Below are positions 53,351 to 62,226 of a stretch of DNA of 64,000 nt, one piece after another (positions within the stretch are counted from its first letter, which is position 1; every line of letters begins with the position of its first letter). The notes below the pieces were generated by a model that saw only the letters and a list, made by a program, of their open reading frames with translations, ran no database searches and had not been told where the DNA came from. The stretch spans positions 550,666 to 614,665 of the forward strand of contig NZ_CAMLHC010000002.1 in NCBI RefSeq assembly GCF_946479755.1, in the 5' to 3' direction. The stretch is from an uncultured Chitinophaga sp. (GTDB taxonomy: Bacteria; Bacteroidota; Bacteroidia; Chitinophagales; Chitinophagaceae). A program made the position numbers and the translations under genes.

Positions 53351-54787
53351 ATGTATAAATATATCCTGGGGATCCTGTCCGTCATCGTACTGGCAGGATG
53401 TTACAAAGACAAGGGCAACTATACCTACACCGAGTTGAACGCTGTCTCTATCAGCGGTATCGACAGCAGTTATTCGCTGTTGCAGGGCGCCCGCCTGCAG
53501 ATTAACCCGGTGCTGGCATTCTCCAAAGATGCCAGCGGGGATACCAGCAAATACCGGTACGAATGGCTGGCCATTGCCAAGGTAGGCGGTACGCCCATTG
53601 GCGACCGTTACGACCTGGCCACTACGAGGAACCTCGATATAAACGTGACGTTGCCACCGTCAAAAGATTACGCGGTACACTACCGGGTAACGGACAAGGC
53701 CACCGGCGTGATGTTCAAATACGTATTTAACCTGACCGTGTCCATCGTGATCTCCAAAGGGCTGCTGGTTCTCAGCGACGTGAATGGCAAGGCCAGGCTG
53801 GACATGTTATCGGAGTACCCGAAAAAATACACCATGTATACCGATGTACTGGGTATGCTGGGATCCACGGTGCCCCGCAACGGCGCGCCGGTAGACGTGG
53901 CAGTGGTATCTACGGGATACTATCTTTCCACGGCGGCGGGCACCCATAAAATCAATACCAACACCTTCGGCTGGTTGCCCACCTACAGCATTTCCTATGA
54001 GTTCCAGTCACGCATGCCGGAAAACATGATAGCGCAGCGGCTGGTCACTACTTTTGGCGGGGTGCTCTGTTACTCGGACAGTAACCTGTATGTTTACAGC
54101 CAGGCTTACCAGGTGCGGTACAATCTCCCGGTCAACTATCTGGCGGAGACCAAGCAGTATTTTAAGATCTCCCGGCATATGGGCGTCCATAACCGGTATA
54201 TGATCCCGATCATTTTGTATGATGAAACCAATCACCGGTTTGTCCGGTATACACCACCTAATTCGGAATGCTCGCTGATGCCGGAGGGAACGCTGTTCAA
54301 CTACCAGGACCCATCGAAAGATCTGCTGTATATGACGTGGAACACTTACAGTAACGGGATGTTGTTTGCCCTGCTGAAAGACCGCGCCACAAAAAAAGTG
54401 ACGCTGGCCCGTGTAAACGCGTCGGCGGACGTGTTGCGGCAAAACAGTTACGATGAGATGGTGGCCACAGATATAGACAAAGCCACGTTGTTTGCGGTAG
54501 ACCCGGTGAACGGTTACGTTTTCTACGCCGTAGGGGGGAAGTTGTACGAATACGATGTTTCCCTGAAAACGGCCAAGCTGATGCTGGACAGGCCGGGGGC
54601 TGAGATCACGCTGCTGAACAATGCGTCCGACGGACTGGTGGTAGGGTTCTATCAGCTTGCCGGGCCGGCGGAGACAGGCGGTTCCTGGGAGAAGTATACG
54701 GTGCCGGCTGTGAATGGCCCGTTGGAGTTGAAGGAGTCTTACCAGGGCTTCGGGAAAATTGTCAGCTGGATAACGAAGAGTTCATAG
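53351..54787 (+). CDS. PKD-like family lipoprotein
   Basis: A 478-residue lipoprotein (YKYILGILSVIVLAGCYKDKG, split by the lipobox Cys) with an N-terminal PKD-like beta domain (about residues 30-130, ISGIDSSYSLLQGARLQI) and a C-terminal part that looks like a propeller, with short repeats such as GYVFYAVGGKLYEYD. It closes the SusC-SusD-DUF4843 operon 37 bp after the DUF4843 gene. The usual guess is a surface substrate-binding protein. It is followed by a large inverted repeat. Confidence 0.84.
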   Translation: MYKYILGILSVIVLAGCYKDKGNYTYTELNAVSISGIDSSYSLLQGARLQINPVLAFSKDASGDTSKYRYEWLAIAKVGGTPIGDRYDLATTRNLDINVTLPPSKDYAVHYRVTDKATGVMFKYVFNLTVSIVISKGLLVLSDVNGKARLDMLSEYPKKYTMYTDVLGMLGSTVPRNGAPVDVAVVSTGYYLSTAAGTHKINTNTFGWLPTYSISYEFQSRMPENMIAQRLVTTFGGVLCYSDSNLYVYSQAYQVRYNLPVNYLAETKQYFKISRHMGVHNRYMIPIILYDETNHRFVRYTPPNSECSLMPEGTLFNYQDPSKDLLYMTWNTYSNGMLFALLKDRATKKVTLARVNASADVLRQNSYDEMVATDIDKATLFAVDPVNGYVFYAVGGKLYEYDVSLKTAKLMLDRPGAEITLLNNASDGLVVGFYQLAGPAETGGSWEKYTVPAVNGPLELKESYQGFGKIVSWITKSS

Positions 54788-54791
54788 TTTT

Positions 54792-54972
54792 TCTCGCAAA
54801 GCGCGCGAAGATTTTTGGTATATATTAAGAACGCAAAGGAGCGAATAACCACTGAGACTGTTTACAAAATAGAAATGACCAACAGTATTTTCTATCATGT
54901 AATCAGCAAGAGGTGATCTTCGCTCCTTTGCGTTCTTAATATATACCAAAAATCTTCGCGTGTTTTGCGAGA
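54792..54972. repeat. Long inverted repeat, family A, second copy
   Basis: Two 54-bp arms (54792-54845 and 54919-54972) are inverted copies with only two mismatches; they include CGCGAAGATTTTTGGTATAT and AACGCAAAGGAGCGAA. They flank a 73-bp centre without recognisable content. The element fills the gap between the PKD-like lipoprotein gene and the convergent dcd gene exactly, abutting the dcd stop codon. It shares GCGAAGATTTTT and CAAAGGAGCGAA with 18898-19044. Confidence 0.88.
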
Positions 54973-55509
54973 CTAAAATTCATTCCGCCACATCATGCTC
55001 TCCACGGGTCTTACCGTGCGGCCATTATATTTGGCATTTCCTTTTTTGTTGTACATGGTTTCCACTTCGCCTTCCACCACGAAGTAGATCAGCTGCCCGA
55101 TGGGCATACCGGCATATACTCTTACCGGTTGTGCGCAGGAGATCTCCAGCGTCCAGGTGTTGCAGAAGCCTACGTCGCCTTTGCCGGCGGTAGCATGGAT
55201 GTCGATACCCAGGCGGCCTGTGCTGGATTTGCCTTCCAGGAACGGCACATGGGCATGTGTTTCAGTGTATTCGAGCGTTACGCCCAGGTAGAGGGTGCCT
55301 GGTTGCAGTACATAGCCTTCCTCGGGGATCTCGAAATGTTCTATTTCATTGTGTTTGCGGGCGTCGAGGATACGGTCTTTATACGTAGCCAGGTATTTGC
55401 CCAAATGCACATCATAGGAATTGGTACCCAGGTACTTCCGGTCATAAGGCGAAATAACGATGGTGCCTTTTTCAATTTCTTCCAATATCCGTTTGTCTGA
55501 CAGGATCAT
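54973..55509 (-). CDS. dcd: dCTP deaminase
   Basis: The 178-residue protein has the Dcd signature parts: MILSDKRILEEI, NSYDVHLG, EGKSSTGRLG (phosphate binding), HATAGKGDVGF and TLEIS with the catalytic Glu, followed by MPIGQLIYF. It deaminates dCTP to dUTP for thymidylate synthesis. The length is normal and the gene is monocistronic, divergent from the phosphopantetheinyl transferase gene. Confidence 0.95.
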   Translation of the reverse strand: MILSDKRILEEIEKGTIVISPYDRKYLGTNSYDVHLGKYLATYKDRILDARKHNEIEHFEIPEEGYVLQPGTLYLGVTLEYTETHAHVPFLEGKSSTGRLGIDIHATAGKGDVGFCNTWTLEISCAQPVRVYAGMPIGQLIYFVVEGEVETMYNKKGNAKYNGRTVRPVESMMWRNEF

Positions 55510-55616
55510 GTTAGGTGTTTTAGTAGTAGCAAGAAGGTTTCAGCATTTTAAGGGAAGCGTTAAAAAGCTTTAACCTTTGCTGTTATTTCTGCTTTTTTGC
55601 TTTAATTTGGCAAGAT

Positions 55617-56237
55617 ATGCCATTAATACGTACCATACAAATTGATCCGGAAACCAGGTTGGGCGTGTGGAGCATAGAAGAGCCGGAAAGTTTCTTCCGG
55701 GAGCGGGTTAATATCAGCCCCGGCATTCATCATCCACACAAGCGGTTACAGCATTTGGCCGGCAGGTACCTGCTGGTGACCCTTTTCCCGGAATTTCCGC
55801 TGGAGAAGATAAAAGTCAGCGAATCCCGTAAACCCCTGTTACTGTGCGACAGCTTTCATTTTTCCATTTCCCACTGCGGCGATTATGTAGCAGCTATCGT
55901 CAGCACCAAAGCCGCCGTCGGGATAGATATTGAAGAGGTAAAAGACAAAATAGAACGGGTGTCCCATAAGTTCCTGTCGCCCGAAGAGCGGGAATTCATC
56001 GATCCCCGGCATTCCCTGGTCCACAAGACCATCTGCTGGAGTGCCAAAGAAGCGATGTTTAAATGGTATGGCCTGGGCAGCGTGGATTTTAAGGAAAATC
56101 TCGTGTTACAACCCTTTGTATATCAGTCAACGGGTTTTATTACCGCTAATTTTGTGAAGCCGGATTCAAATACCCGGTTATATTTGCAATATATAATGGA
56201 AAATGGTCTGTGCCTGGCATGGACCCATCCGGTGTGA
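55617..56237 (+). CDS. 4'-phosphopantetheinyl transferase
   Basis: A 206-residue Sfp-type enzyme. It has the FSISHCGDY segment (about residues 82-90), the magnesium motif GIDIEEV (102-108) and WSAKEAMFKW (141-150). It transfers the phosphopantetheine arm from CoA to carrier proteins. The length fits the Sfp group of about 200-240. It lies just before the shikimate kinase gene (36 bp), possibly co-transcribed. Confidence 0.9.
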   Translation: MPLIRTIQIDPETRLGVWSIEEPESFFRERVNISPGIHHPHKRLQHLAGRYLLVTLFPEFPLEKIKVSESRKPLLLCDSFHFSISHCGDYVAAIVSTKAAVGIDIEEVKDKIERVSHKFLSPEEREFIDPRHSLVHKTICWSAKEAMFKWYGLGSVDFKENLVLQPFVYQSTGFITANFVKPDSNTRLYLQYIMENGLCLAWTHPV

Positions 56238-56273
56238 GGAACGGCATTTACTAACTGTTGCGTTATTTGACTT

Positions 56274-56777
56274 ATGAAAATATTCTTGCTCGGCTTCATG
56301 GGAGCCGGAAAATCCTATTGGGGAAAGCAGCTGGCAGACCACTGGAACGTACCATACTACGACCTGGACGAGGTGATCGTGGAAACAGAAGAGATGGCCA
56401 TCAGTGACATTTTCGCCACCAAAGGGGAAGATTATTTCCGGGAAAAGGAAAGTATGCTGCTCCGTGAACTGTCCCGCCAGGAAAACTTCCTGATCTCCTG
56501 CGGCGGCGGCACGCCCTGCTTCCAGGACAACATGGACTTCATGAACGATAAAGGCACTACCGTCTGGATCAACCCTCCGCTGGAGACCATGGTGGAAAGG
56601 CTCACCCGTAAAAAACATAAACGCCCGCTGATCCAGGACCTCGACGATCAGGACCTGGCGGACTTTGTAGAGAAAAAGCTGGCCGAACGCAGACCTTTCT
56701 ACGAACAATCGAGGCATATCATTTCATCCGATAACATTACATTGGATACCTTTACGAAAAATATCGAACATGCATAA
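56274..56777 (+). CDS. aroK: Shikimate kinase
   Basis: The 167-residue P-loop kinase has GFMGAGKSYW (Walker A, residues 7-16), the shikimate-binding YYDLDEVI, the FRE segment (DYFREKE) and the SCGGG motif (CGGGTPC). It phosphorylates shikimate in the aromatic amino acid pathway. Its stop codon overlaps the start of the DUF423 gene by 8 bp (56770-56777), a sign of translational coupling. Confidence 0.92.
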   Translation: MKIFLLGFMGAGKSYWGKQLADHWNVPYYDLDEVIVETEEMAISDIFATKGEDYFREKESMLLRELSRQENFLISCGGGTPCFQDNMDFMNDKGTTVWINPPLETMVERLTRKKHKRPLIQDLDDQDLADFVEKKLAERRPFYEQSRHIISSDNITLDTFTKNIEHA

Positions 56778-57162
56778 AGGCTTTTTAGTTTGGGCAGCTG
56801 CTCTGGGCGCGCTCGCAGTGATTTTAGGCGCTTTTGGCGCACATAAACTGAAAGAACTGGTGCCCCCCGAGACAGTATCTACTTTTCAGACAGGCGTTAC
56901 TTACCAGTTCTATCATGTGTTTGCACTGCTGGCAACCGGCATCCTCTTTGCTAATGCTCCGGGCAGCCACCTGGAATGGGCCGGCAGATGTTTTATCATC
57001 GGCATCTTCCTGTTCTCCGGCTCCCTCTATGCGCTGACCATGCTGAAAGCAACGGGCAACGTAGGATTGAGAGGAATCGGCATCATCACCCCCATCGGAG
57101 GCCTGGTGTTCATCGCCGGATGGATCTCGCTACTGTTGGGACTTCTGAAAATTAAAGCTTAA
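56770..57162 (+). CDS. DUF423 membrane protein
   Basis: The 130-residue protein has four membrane helices and the family signature GAFGAHKLKELV near residues 20-31, followed by FQTGVTYQFYHVFALL and the second half with SLYALTML and IGIITPIGGLVFIAGW. It corresponds to YgdD of E. coli. Function unknown. It overlaps shikimate kinase at its start and is followed by the hydrolase gene after 16 bp. Confidence 0.9.
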   Translation: MHKGFLVWAAALGALAVILGAFGAHKLKELVPPETVSTFQTGVTYQFYHVFALLATGILFANAPGSHLEWAGRCFIIGIFLFSGSLYALTMLKATGNVGLRGIGIITPIGGLVFIAGWISLLLGLLKIKA

Positions 57163-57178
57163 AAAAAGCAGAACGTAT

Positions 57179-58597
57179 ATGCGTAAAGGATACTGGTTGC
57201 TGTGGATGTGTATGACCTGGTGCGCTGTCGCCATGGCTCAGCAAACAAAAGATATCAGTGGTAAATGGTACGGTATAACCAAATCCTACTATGGCGATAA
57301 ACAACGCCTCATAGTGGCGCTGGACAAAGAAGGAGAGGGCTACAATGGGGAACTGCAAAACCCCGATCATGACAATGAAGCCATCGACCTCGATCATATT
57401 ATCTACCGCGGAGACACCCTGCTGCTCCGCATTGATACCATCCGGTTCGCCTACACCGGTGTATGGAACCCGGCCGAAAAGCAGTTCGAAGGCGTTTTCA
57501 CCTGGGGTGGCATCAAAGGTACGTTTAACCTCACCCGGAAAGAGATCAGGCAAAGCGATGTCTACAACCGTCCGCAGGAACCGAGGCCGAAGTACCCTTA
57601 TCATACGGAAAACGTGCAGTTCAACAATGAGCACGACCATGTATCGCTGGCCGGAACTTTCACCCGCCCGTTTGACTGGGGACGTTATCCCGTAGTGATC
57701 ATGCTCAGTGGCTCCGGCCCGCAGGACCGCGACGATGAAATGGCCGGCCACAAAACATTCCTGGTACTGGCCGATTTCCTGGCCCGCAACGGCATCGCCA
57801 GCCTCCGCTTCGACGACCGCGGCACCCGCAGCTCCGGCGGCATATACAGCCAGTCGAATATCTACGACTTCGCCAACGACGCCAAAGCAGCCCTCGAATA
57901 CCTGAAAACACGAAAAGACGTAGATCCGTACACGATAGGTCTGCTCGGCCACAGTGAAGGCGCCGCGGTAGCGCAAATTGCGGCGGCAAACAATAAGTCA
58001 GTGGCTTTTGTAGTTTCTTTGGCAGGACTGGGCGTCACCGGCCGCGAAATGGTGGACCAGAAAGTGGTCCTCGACGGACGGATGTCCGGCGCTTCAGATG
58101 CAGAAATAAATGAACGCTTGCAACGGCTGAAACCATACTGGGACGCGCTTGCCAGCGATACCAACTATACGGTGGCCGCCGCCAGGGCGAAAGCCGCACT
58201 GCACGATATCTACCGTAATTCCCCGGAAGACATCAAAAAACAGGTGTCGGAAGAAGAGTTTACCAGCGATATACAATTCGACCGTGAACTGTCATCGATT
58301 TTGTTATACAAACCGCTGGACTATCTGAAACAGATCAAGTGCCCGTTCATGGCTGTCAACGGCACCCGCGACCTGCAGGTAGACGCCACCACCAACCTGA
58401 ACGCCATCGAACGCGCACTGCGCGAAAATGGGAATATGCTTGTCACCATACGAAAGTTCGACGGATTAAATCACCTGTTTCAACGCTGTAAAACTTGCAC
58501 TGTAGCGGAATATGGCGACCTGGAACAGACCATTGATCCGCTGGTGCCGGAATTCATCGCACACTGGATACTCCAGTTGCCGCCAAGGCCCAGGTAA
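57179..58597 (+). CDS. Secreted alpha/beta hydrolase
   Basis: A 472-residue protein with a signal peptide (MCMTWCAVAMAQ) and an N-terminal beta-rich domain of about 130 residues (DISGKWYGITKSYYGDKQRL). The hydrolase fold has the oxyanion segment MLSGSGPQDRDDE, RFDDRGTRSSGG, the nucleophile elbow GLLGHSEGAA, and the later Asp (NGTRDLQVD) and His (FDGLNHLF). It belongs to the YqkD/BAAT-like serine hydrolase group and probably cleaves an ester or thioester in the periplasm. The substrate is not evident. Confidence 0.87.
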   Translation: MRKGYWLLWMCMTWCAVAMAQQTKDISGKWYGITKSYYGDKQRLIVALDKEGEGYNGELQNPDHDNEAIDLDHIIYRGDTLLLRIDTIRFAYTGVWNPAEKQFEGVFTWGGIKGTFNLTRKEIRQSDVYNRPQEPRPKYPYHTENVQFNNEHDHVSLAGTFTRPFDWGRYPVVIMLSGSGPQDRDDEMAGHKTFLVLADFLARNGIASLRFDDRGTRSSGGIYSQSNIYDFANDAKAALEYLKTRKDVDPYTIGLLGHSEGAAVAQIAAANNKSVAFVVSLAGLGVTGREMVDQKVVLDGRMSGASDAEINERLQRLKPYWDALASDTNYTVAAARAKAALHDIYRNSPEDIKKQVSEEEFTSDIQFDRELSSILLYKPLDYLKQIKCPFMAVNGTRDLQVDATTNLNAIERALRENGNMLVTIRKFDGLNHLFQRCKTCTVAEYGDLEQTIDPLVPEFIAHWILQLPPRPR

Positions 58598-58617
58598 TCC
58601 CAACTTGAAGTTAAATT

Positions 58618-61272
58618 ATGTCCAAGAATAAACTGAAAAACGAAAAACCGGAGAGCAAAAAAACCAAAGCCCCCACGCCCAACCCTGACGTGCTGAAGAA
58701 AGACAAGGAGGCTGAGGTAAAAGTAAAAGAACTTGTCAAGGATGAACGCACCCACAAAGTGATGGGCGTGTTCTTCCTGCTCCTGTCTGTCTACTGCTTT
58801 ATTGCTTTCACCTCCTACCTGTTTACCTGGGAAGACGACCAGGATAAAGTATTCCGCTACACCACCAGTGAACTGCTCATCGGCGATGTGAAAGTGGATA
58901 ACCTCCTCGGCCGCCTGGGCGCCTACGTGTCACACAACTTCTTCTACAACGGAGTAGGCATCGCCGCTTACCTGTTCTGCTACTTCTTTTTTATCATCGG
59001 CGTCAATTTTATTGTGGGCCGGCGCGTATTCCGCGTATGGCGCAATATCAAGTATATGATCTTCGGCCTGCTGTTCATCAGTATGGCCATGGCTTTTATC
59101 ACCAACGGAGCCGATTTTCCGTGGGGAGGCGCCCTGGGCAACGCCCTCGATAAATGGACCTCCGGGTTCATCGGTAAAACAGGCACCGCCCTGCTGCTCC
59201 TCGTGGCAGGCTTCTCCTGGCTGATCTGGAAGTTTAACTTCGATTTCAAATGGCCGGAGAAAAAAGTAAAACCACCCAAACCGGTGCCGGTAGCCCCCGC
59301 AGCGCCAGCTACTCCCGCTGTGGCCTCCACCGCTGTTCCAACACCCACAGCCGCCGCCACGCCGGAAACAGCGAAAGGCAATGCCCTCAAAGGCGACAGT
59401 GGCGTGGTCGTAATCCCGCCGCATGCCGACGAGCCGGAGGAAGAAATGCCCATGACCCTCATCGAAAAAGACGAGGAAGTGACCGTCATCCCCGCTGCCC
59501 ACGCGGCTTACGTGCCGCCGGTGGCCGCACCGGTGCCACCCCCGGTAGCTTCACCGGAGCCTGAACCTGATGAACCGGAGGAAGAGGAAGAAGAAGATCC
59601 CGGCCCGCTGCTGTATGTGGAAGATGTGGAGGAAGAACTGCCACCGCCGCCGCCGAAAAAGAAAAACCAGCCGGAAGAAGTGGCCTTCGAAATCAAGGAG
59701 ACTTTCAAAGACGAAGACGAAGAGGTGGAAGAACTGGCAACCGTACGTCCGGCAGTGCCTGTAGATCCGTATGATCCTTCGCTGGACCTGCGCGATTACC
59801 GCTACCCGGGCCTCGACCTGCTGGAAAATCATAACGCCGATAAAATAGTGGTACAGGATACCGGTGAACTGGAAAAAAACAAAAACCAGATCATCGATAC
59901 CCTTAAAAACTATGATATATCGATCCAGAAAATCAGCGCTACCGTAGGACCTACCGTAACGCTCTACGAGATCGTGCCCGCCGCCGGTGTCCGCATCTCC
60001 CGTATTAAAAACCTGGAAGATGATATCGCCCTGAGCCTGTCGGCCCTGGGTATCCGCATCATTGCGCCTATCCCGGGCAAAGGCACCATCGGTATTGAAG
60101 TGCCCAACGTCAAGAAAAGTATCGTATCGCTCAAAGCACTGCTGGCATCGGAGAAATTCCAGAACAGCACCATGGACCTGCCCATCGCTATCGGTAAGAA
60201 GATCGACAACGAGAACTTCATCGCCGACCTGGCCAAAATGCCGCACCTCCTGATGGCAGGTGCTACCGGTCAGGGTAAGTCTGTGGGCATCAACACCCTG
60301 CTGGTATCGCTGCTCTATAAAAAACATCCTTCCCAGCTGAAGTTTGTACTGGTAGACCCGAAAAAAGTGGAGCTGTCGCTGTATAAGCTGATCGAAAAGC
60401 ACTTCCTGGCCAAACTGCCGGGTGAAGAGGATGCCATCATCACCGATACCAAAAAGGTGATCCATACACTCAACGCCCTCTGTATAGAAATGGACCTGCG
60501 GTACGACCTGCTCAAGGAAGCCGGTACCCGCAACATCCGGGAATACAACGCCAAGTTCACCCAGCGCCGGCTGAACCCGCAGAAAGGCCATCGCTTCCTG
60601 CCCTTCATTGTACTGGTAGTGGATGAGTTCGCCGATCTGATCATGACGGCGGGTAAAGAGGTGGAAATGCCGATCGCCCGCCTGGCCCAGCTGGCCCGTG
60701 CCGTGGGTATTCACCTGATCATCGCTACGCAGCGCCCGTCAGTAAACATTATCACCGGTACCATCAAGGCCAACTTCCCGGCCCGTGTGGCTTTTAAAGT
60801 GTCTTCCAAGATAGACTCCCGCACCATCCTGGATATCGGCGGGGCAGAACAGCTGATAGGGCAGGGGGACATGCTGGTGTCGTTCAACGGGGAGCTGGTA
60901 CGTCTCCAGTGCGCCTTTGTAGACACACCGGAGGTGGAAAGCGTGGCAGAGTTCATCGGCAACCAGAAAGGTTATCCTGATGCTTTCCTGCTGCCCGAAT
61001 ATGTGGATGACAAGGACAGCGACGGCAAAGAACTGAGCCTGGCCGACAGGGACCCCCTGTTTGAAGAGGCCGCCCAGGTGATCGTGCAGACCCAGCAGGG
61101 CTCCACTTCCTTGCTGCAACGGCGGATGAAGCTGGGGTATAACCGTGCGGGCCGCCTCATGGACCAGCTGGAGTCCGCTGGCATCGTTGGACCGAATATG
61201 GGTTCCAAAGCCCGCGATGTGCTGGTGAAAACTGAATCGGAACTGCAGGAAATTCTTAATGATTTGTTATAA
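58618..61272 (+). CDS. ftsK: DNA translocase FtsK
   Basis: An 884-residue FtsK. It has a basic N-terminus, four membrane helices (about residues 47-205), a Pro/Glu/Ala-rich linker of about 200 residues (for example EPEPDEPEEEEEEDPG) and the motor: alpha domain, Walker A AGATGQGKS (547-555), Walker B VVDEFAD with Asp669, and RPSVNIITGTIKANFPARVA. A C-terminal gamma DNA-reading domain ends it (RRMKLGYNRAGRLMDQLESA). It pumps chromosomal DNA at the septum for dimer resolution. A LolA-like gene follows, a neighbourhood common in Bacteroidota. Confidence 0.96.
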   Translation: MSKNKLKNEKPESKKTKAPTPNPDVLKKDKEAEVKVKELVKDERTHKVMGVFFLLLSVYCFIAFTSYLFTWEDDQDKVFRYTTSELLIGDVKVDNLLGRLGAYVSHNFFYNGVGIAAYLFCYFFFIIGVNFIVGRRVFRVWRNIKYMIFGLLFISMAMAFITNGADFPWGGALGNALDKWTSGFIGKTGTALLLLVAGFSWLIWKFNFDFKWPEKKVKPPKPVPVAPAAPATPAVASTAVPTPTAAATPETAKGNALKGDSGVVVIPPHADEPEEEMPMTLIEKDEEVTVIPAAHAAYVPPVAAPVPPPVASPEPEPDEPEEEEEEDPGPLLYVEDVEEELPPPPPKKKNQPEEVAFEIKETFKDEDEEVEELATVRPAVPVDPYDPSLDLRDYRYPGLDLLENHNADKIVVQDTGELEKNKNQIIDTLKNYDISIQKISATVGPTVTLYEIVPAAGVRISRIKNLEDDIALSLSALGIRIIAPIPGKGTIGIEVPNVKKSIVSLKALLASEKFQNSTMDLPIAIGKKIDNENFIADLAKMPHLLMAGATGQGKSVGINTLLVSLLYKKHPSQLKFVLVDPKKVELSLYKLIEKHFLAKLPGEEDAIITDTKKVIHTLNALCIEMDLRYDLLKEAGTRNIREYNAKFTQRRLNPQKGHRFLPFIVLVVDEFADLIMTAGKEVEMPIARLAQLARAVGIHLIIATQRPSVNIITGTIKANFPARVAFKVSSKIDSRTILDIGGAEQLIGQGDMLVSFNGELVRLQCAFVDTPEVESVAEFIGNQKGYPDAFLLPEYVDDKDSDGKELSLADRDPLFEEAAQVIVQTQQGSTSLLQRRMKLGYNRAGRLMDQLESAGIVGPNMGSKARDVLVKTESELQEILNDLL

Positions 61273-61406
61273 TATATTAAGATAAGGGGGCATACGTTAC
61301 ACATTTTAACAAAATAAACCGAATTTTGCCCTCCGGATAAAAGACCAAACTTTCATACCGGCATGGCATTTGACATGGCTGGGTTAGAAAATCAAAAAAA
61401 ACTACA

Positions 61407-62069
61407 ATGAAGAAATTTGTATTGACGGGATTGTTGTTAAGCGGTATTGTTTTCAGCGGTATGGCCCAGTCCAAGGGTGCCAGCGATCCAAAAGCGAAAA
61501 CGATTCTGGACGGTGTCAGCAGCAAATTTAAATCCCTCAAAACAGTGGTAGCCAACTTCGTACTGAAAGTGGAAGGCGCCAACAACAGCGTCAACGACTC
61601 CAAAAAAGGGACCGTGTACCTGAAGGGGGCCAAATATAAAGTAACCCTGCCCGGCCAGGAAATCATCAGCGACAACAAAACTTCCTGGACATACGCGAAA
61701 GATGTGAACGAGGTGACCATCAACAACGTGGACCAGAGCAGCGGCGCCATGACACCGGCCAAGCTCTTCACCAATTTCTACGATAAAGACTATCTGTACC
61801 GCCTGGATGGCGAGAGCAACGAAAAGGGCAAAGTGCTGCAGAACATCGAGATGACGCCGACCGACAAGTCCAAGAATATCTTTAAAGTGATCGTTTCCGT
61901 AGATAAAAAGAACCAGAACATTGCGAGAATGAAGGTGTTCGAGAAAAACGGCAACCACTACACGTATGAGATCACCAGCTTTACGCCAAACGCCGCCACT
62001 GTAACAGATGCTATCTTTACATTTGATGCGAAAAAATACCCGGGCGTAGAAGTAGTAGACCTCCGGTAA
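61407..62069 (+). CDS. LolA-like outer membrane lipoprotein carrier protein
   Basis: The 220-residue protein has a signal peptide (LLLSGIVFSGMAQS) and the LolA-type beta fold: ILDGVSSKFKSLKTVVANF, GTVYLKGAKYKVTLPGQEII, SDNKTSWTYAKDVNEVTI and a C-terminal strand pair. It should carry lipoproteins across the periplasm to the outer membrane. It is the gene after ftsK, with 134 bp between. A very strong inverted repeat follows its stop. Confidence 0.85.
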   Translation: MKKFVLTGLLLSGIVFSGMAQSKGASDPKAKTILDGVSSKFKSLKTVVANFVLKVEGANNSVNDSKKGTVYLKGAKYKVTLPGQEIISDNKTSWTYAKDVNEVTINNVDQSSGAMTPAKLFTNFYDKDYLYRLDGESNEKGKVLQNIEMTPTDKSKNIFKVIVSVDKKNQNIARMKVFEKNGNHYTYEITSFTPNAATVTDAIFTFDAKKYPGVEVVDLR

Positions 62070-62098
62070 AAATTGAAGACCGCGAATCAGAAATAGTG

Positions 62099-62163
62099 AA
62101 TTTGGGCGGAGATATAAGTGAAGAATGGGCGAAGCCCTCTCCGCTTATATCTCCGCCCAAATT
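62099..62163. repeat. Inverted repeat with a hairpin core
   Basis: AATTTGGGCGGAGATATAAG (62099-62118) is repeated inverted at 62144-62163, a perfect 20-bp stem. The centre adds GGGC-GAA-GCCC (62127-62137). It lies between two co-directional genes and could end the lolA transcript, though no long T-run follows. Confidence 0.8.
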
Positions 62164-62164
62164 T

Positions 62165-62185
62165 CGTAATTCGCAATTCCCAATT
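62165..62185. repeat. Degenerate heptad repeat (CGTAATT type)
   Basis: Three 7-bp units read CGTAATT, CGCAATT and CCCAATT in a row. They follow the inverted repeat at 62099-62163 and lie just upstream of the lpdA -7 box; compare 43982-44009. Confidence 0.5.
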
Positions 62186-62192
62186 ATTGTTT

Positions 62193-62200
62193 TACCTTTG
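62193..62200 (+). promoter_or_regulatory. -7 element of the lpdA promoter
   Basis: TACCTTTG matches the Bacteroidota -7 box and ends 26 bp before the lpdA ATG. The -33 position (TTCG near 62170) fits poorly. Confidence 0.5.
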
Positions 62201-62226
62201 GCAAGTTTCAATTAAAATTAAACAAT

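Noticed and set aside
59551..60714. 387-codon minus-strand frame
   Set aside because: It mirrors the FtsK motor region; the opposite strand has all FtsK motifs.
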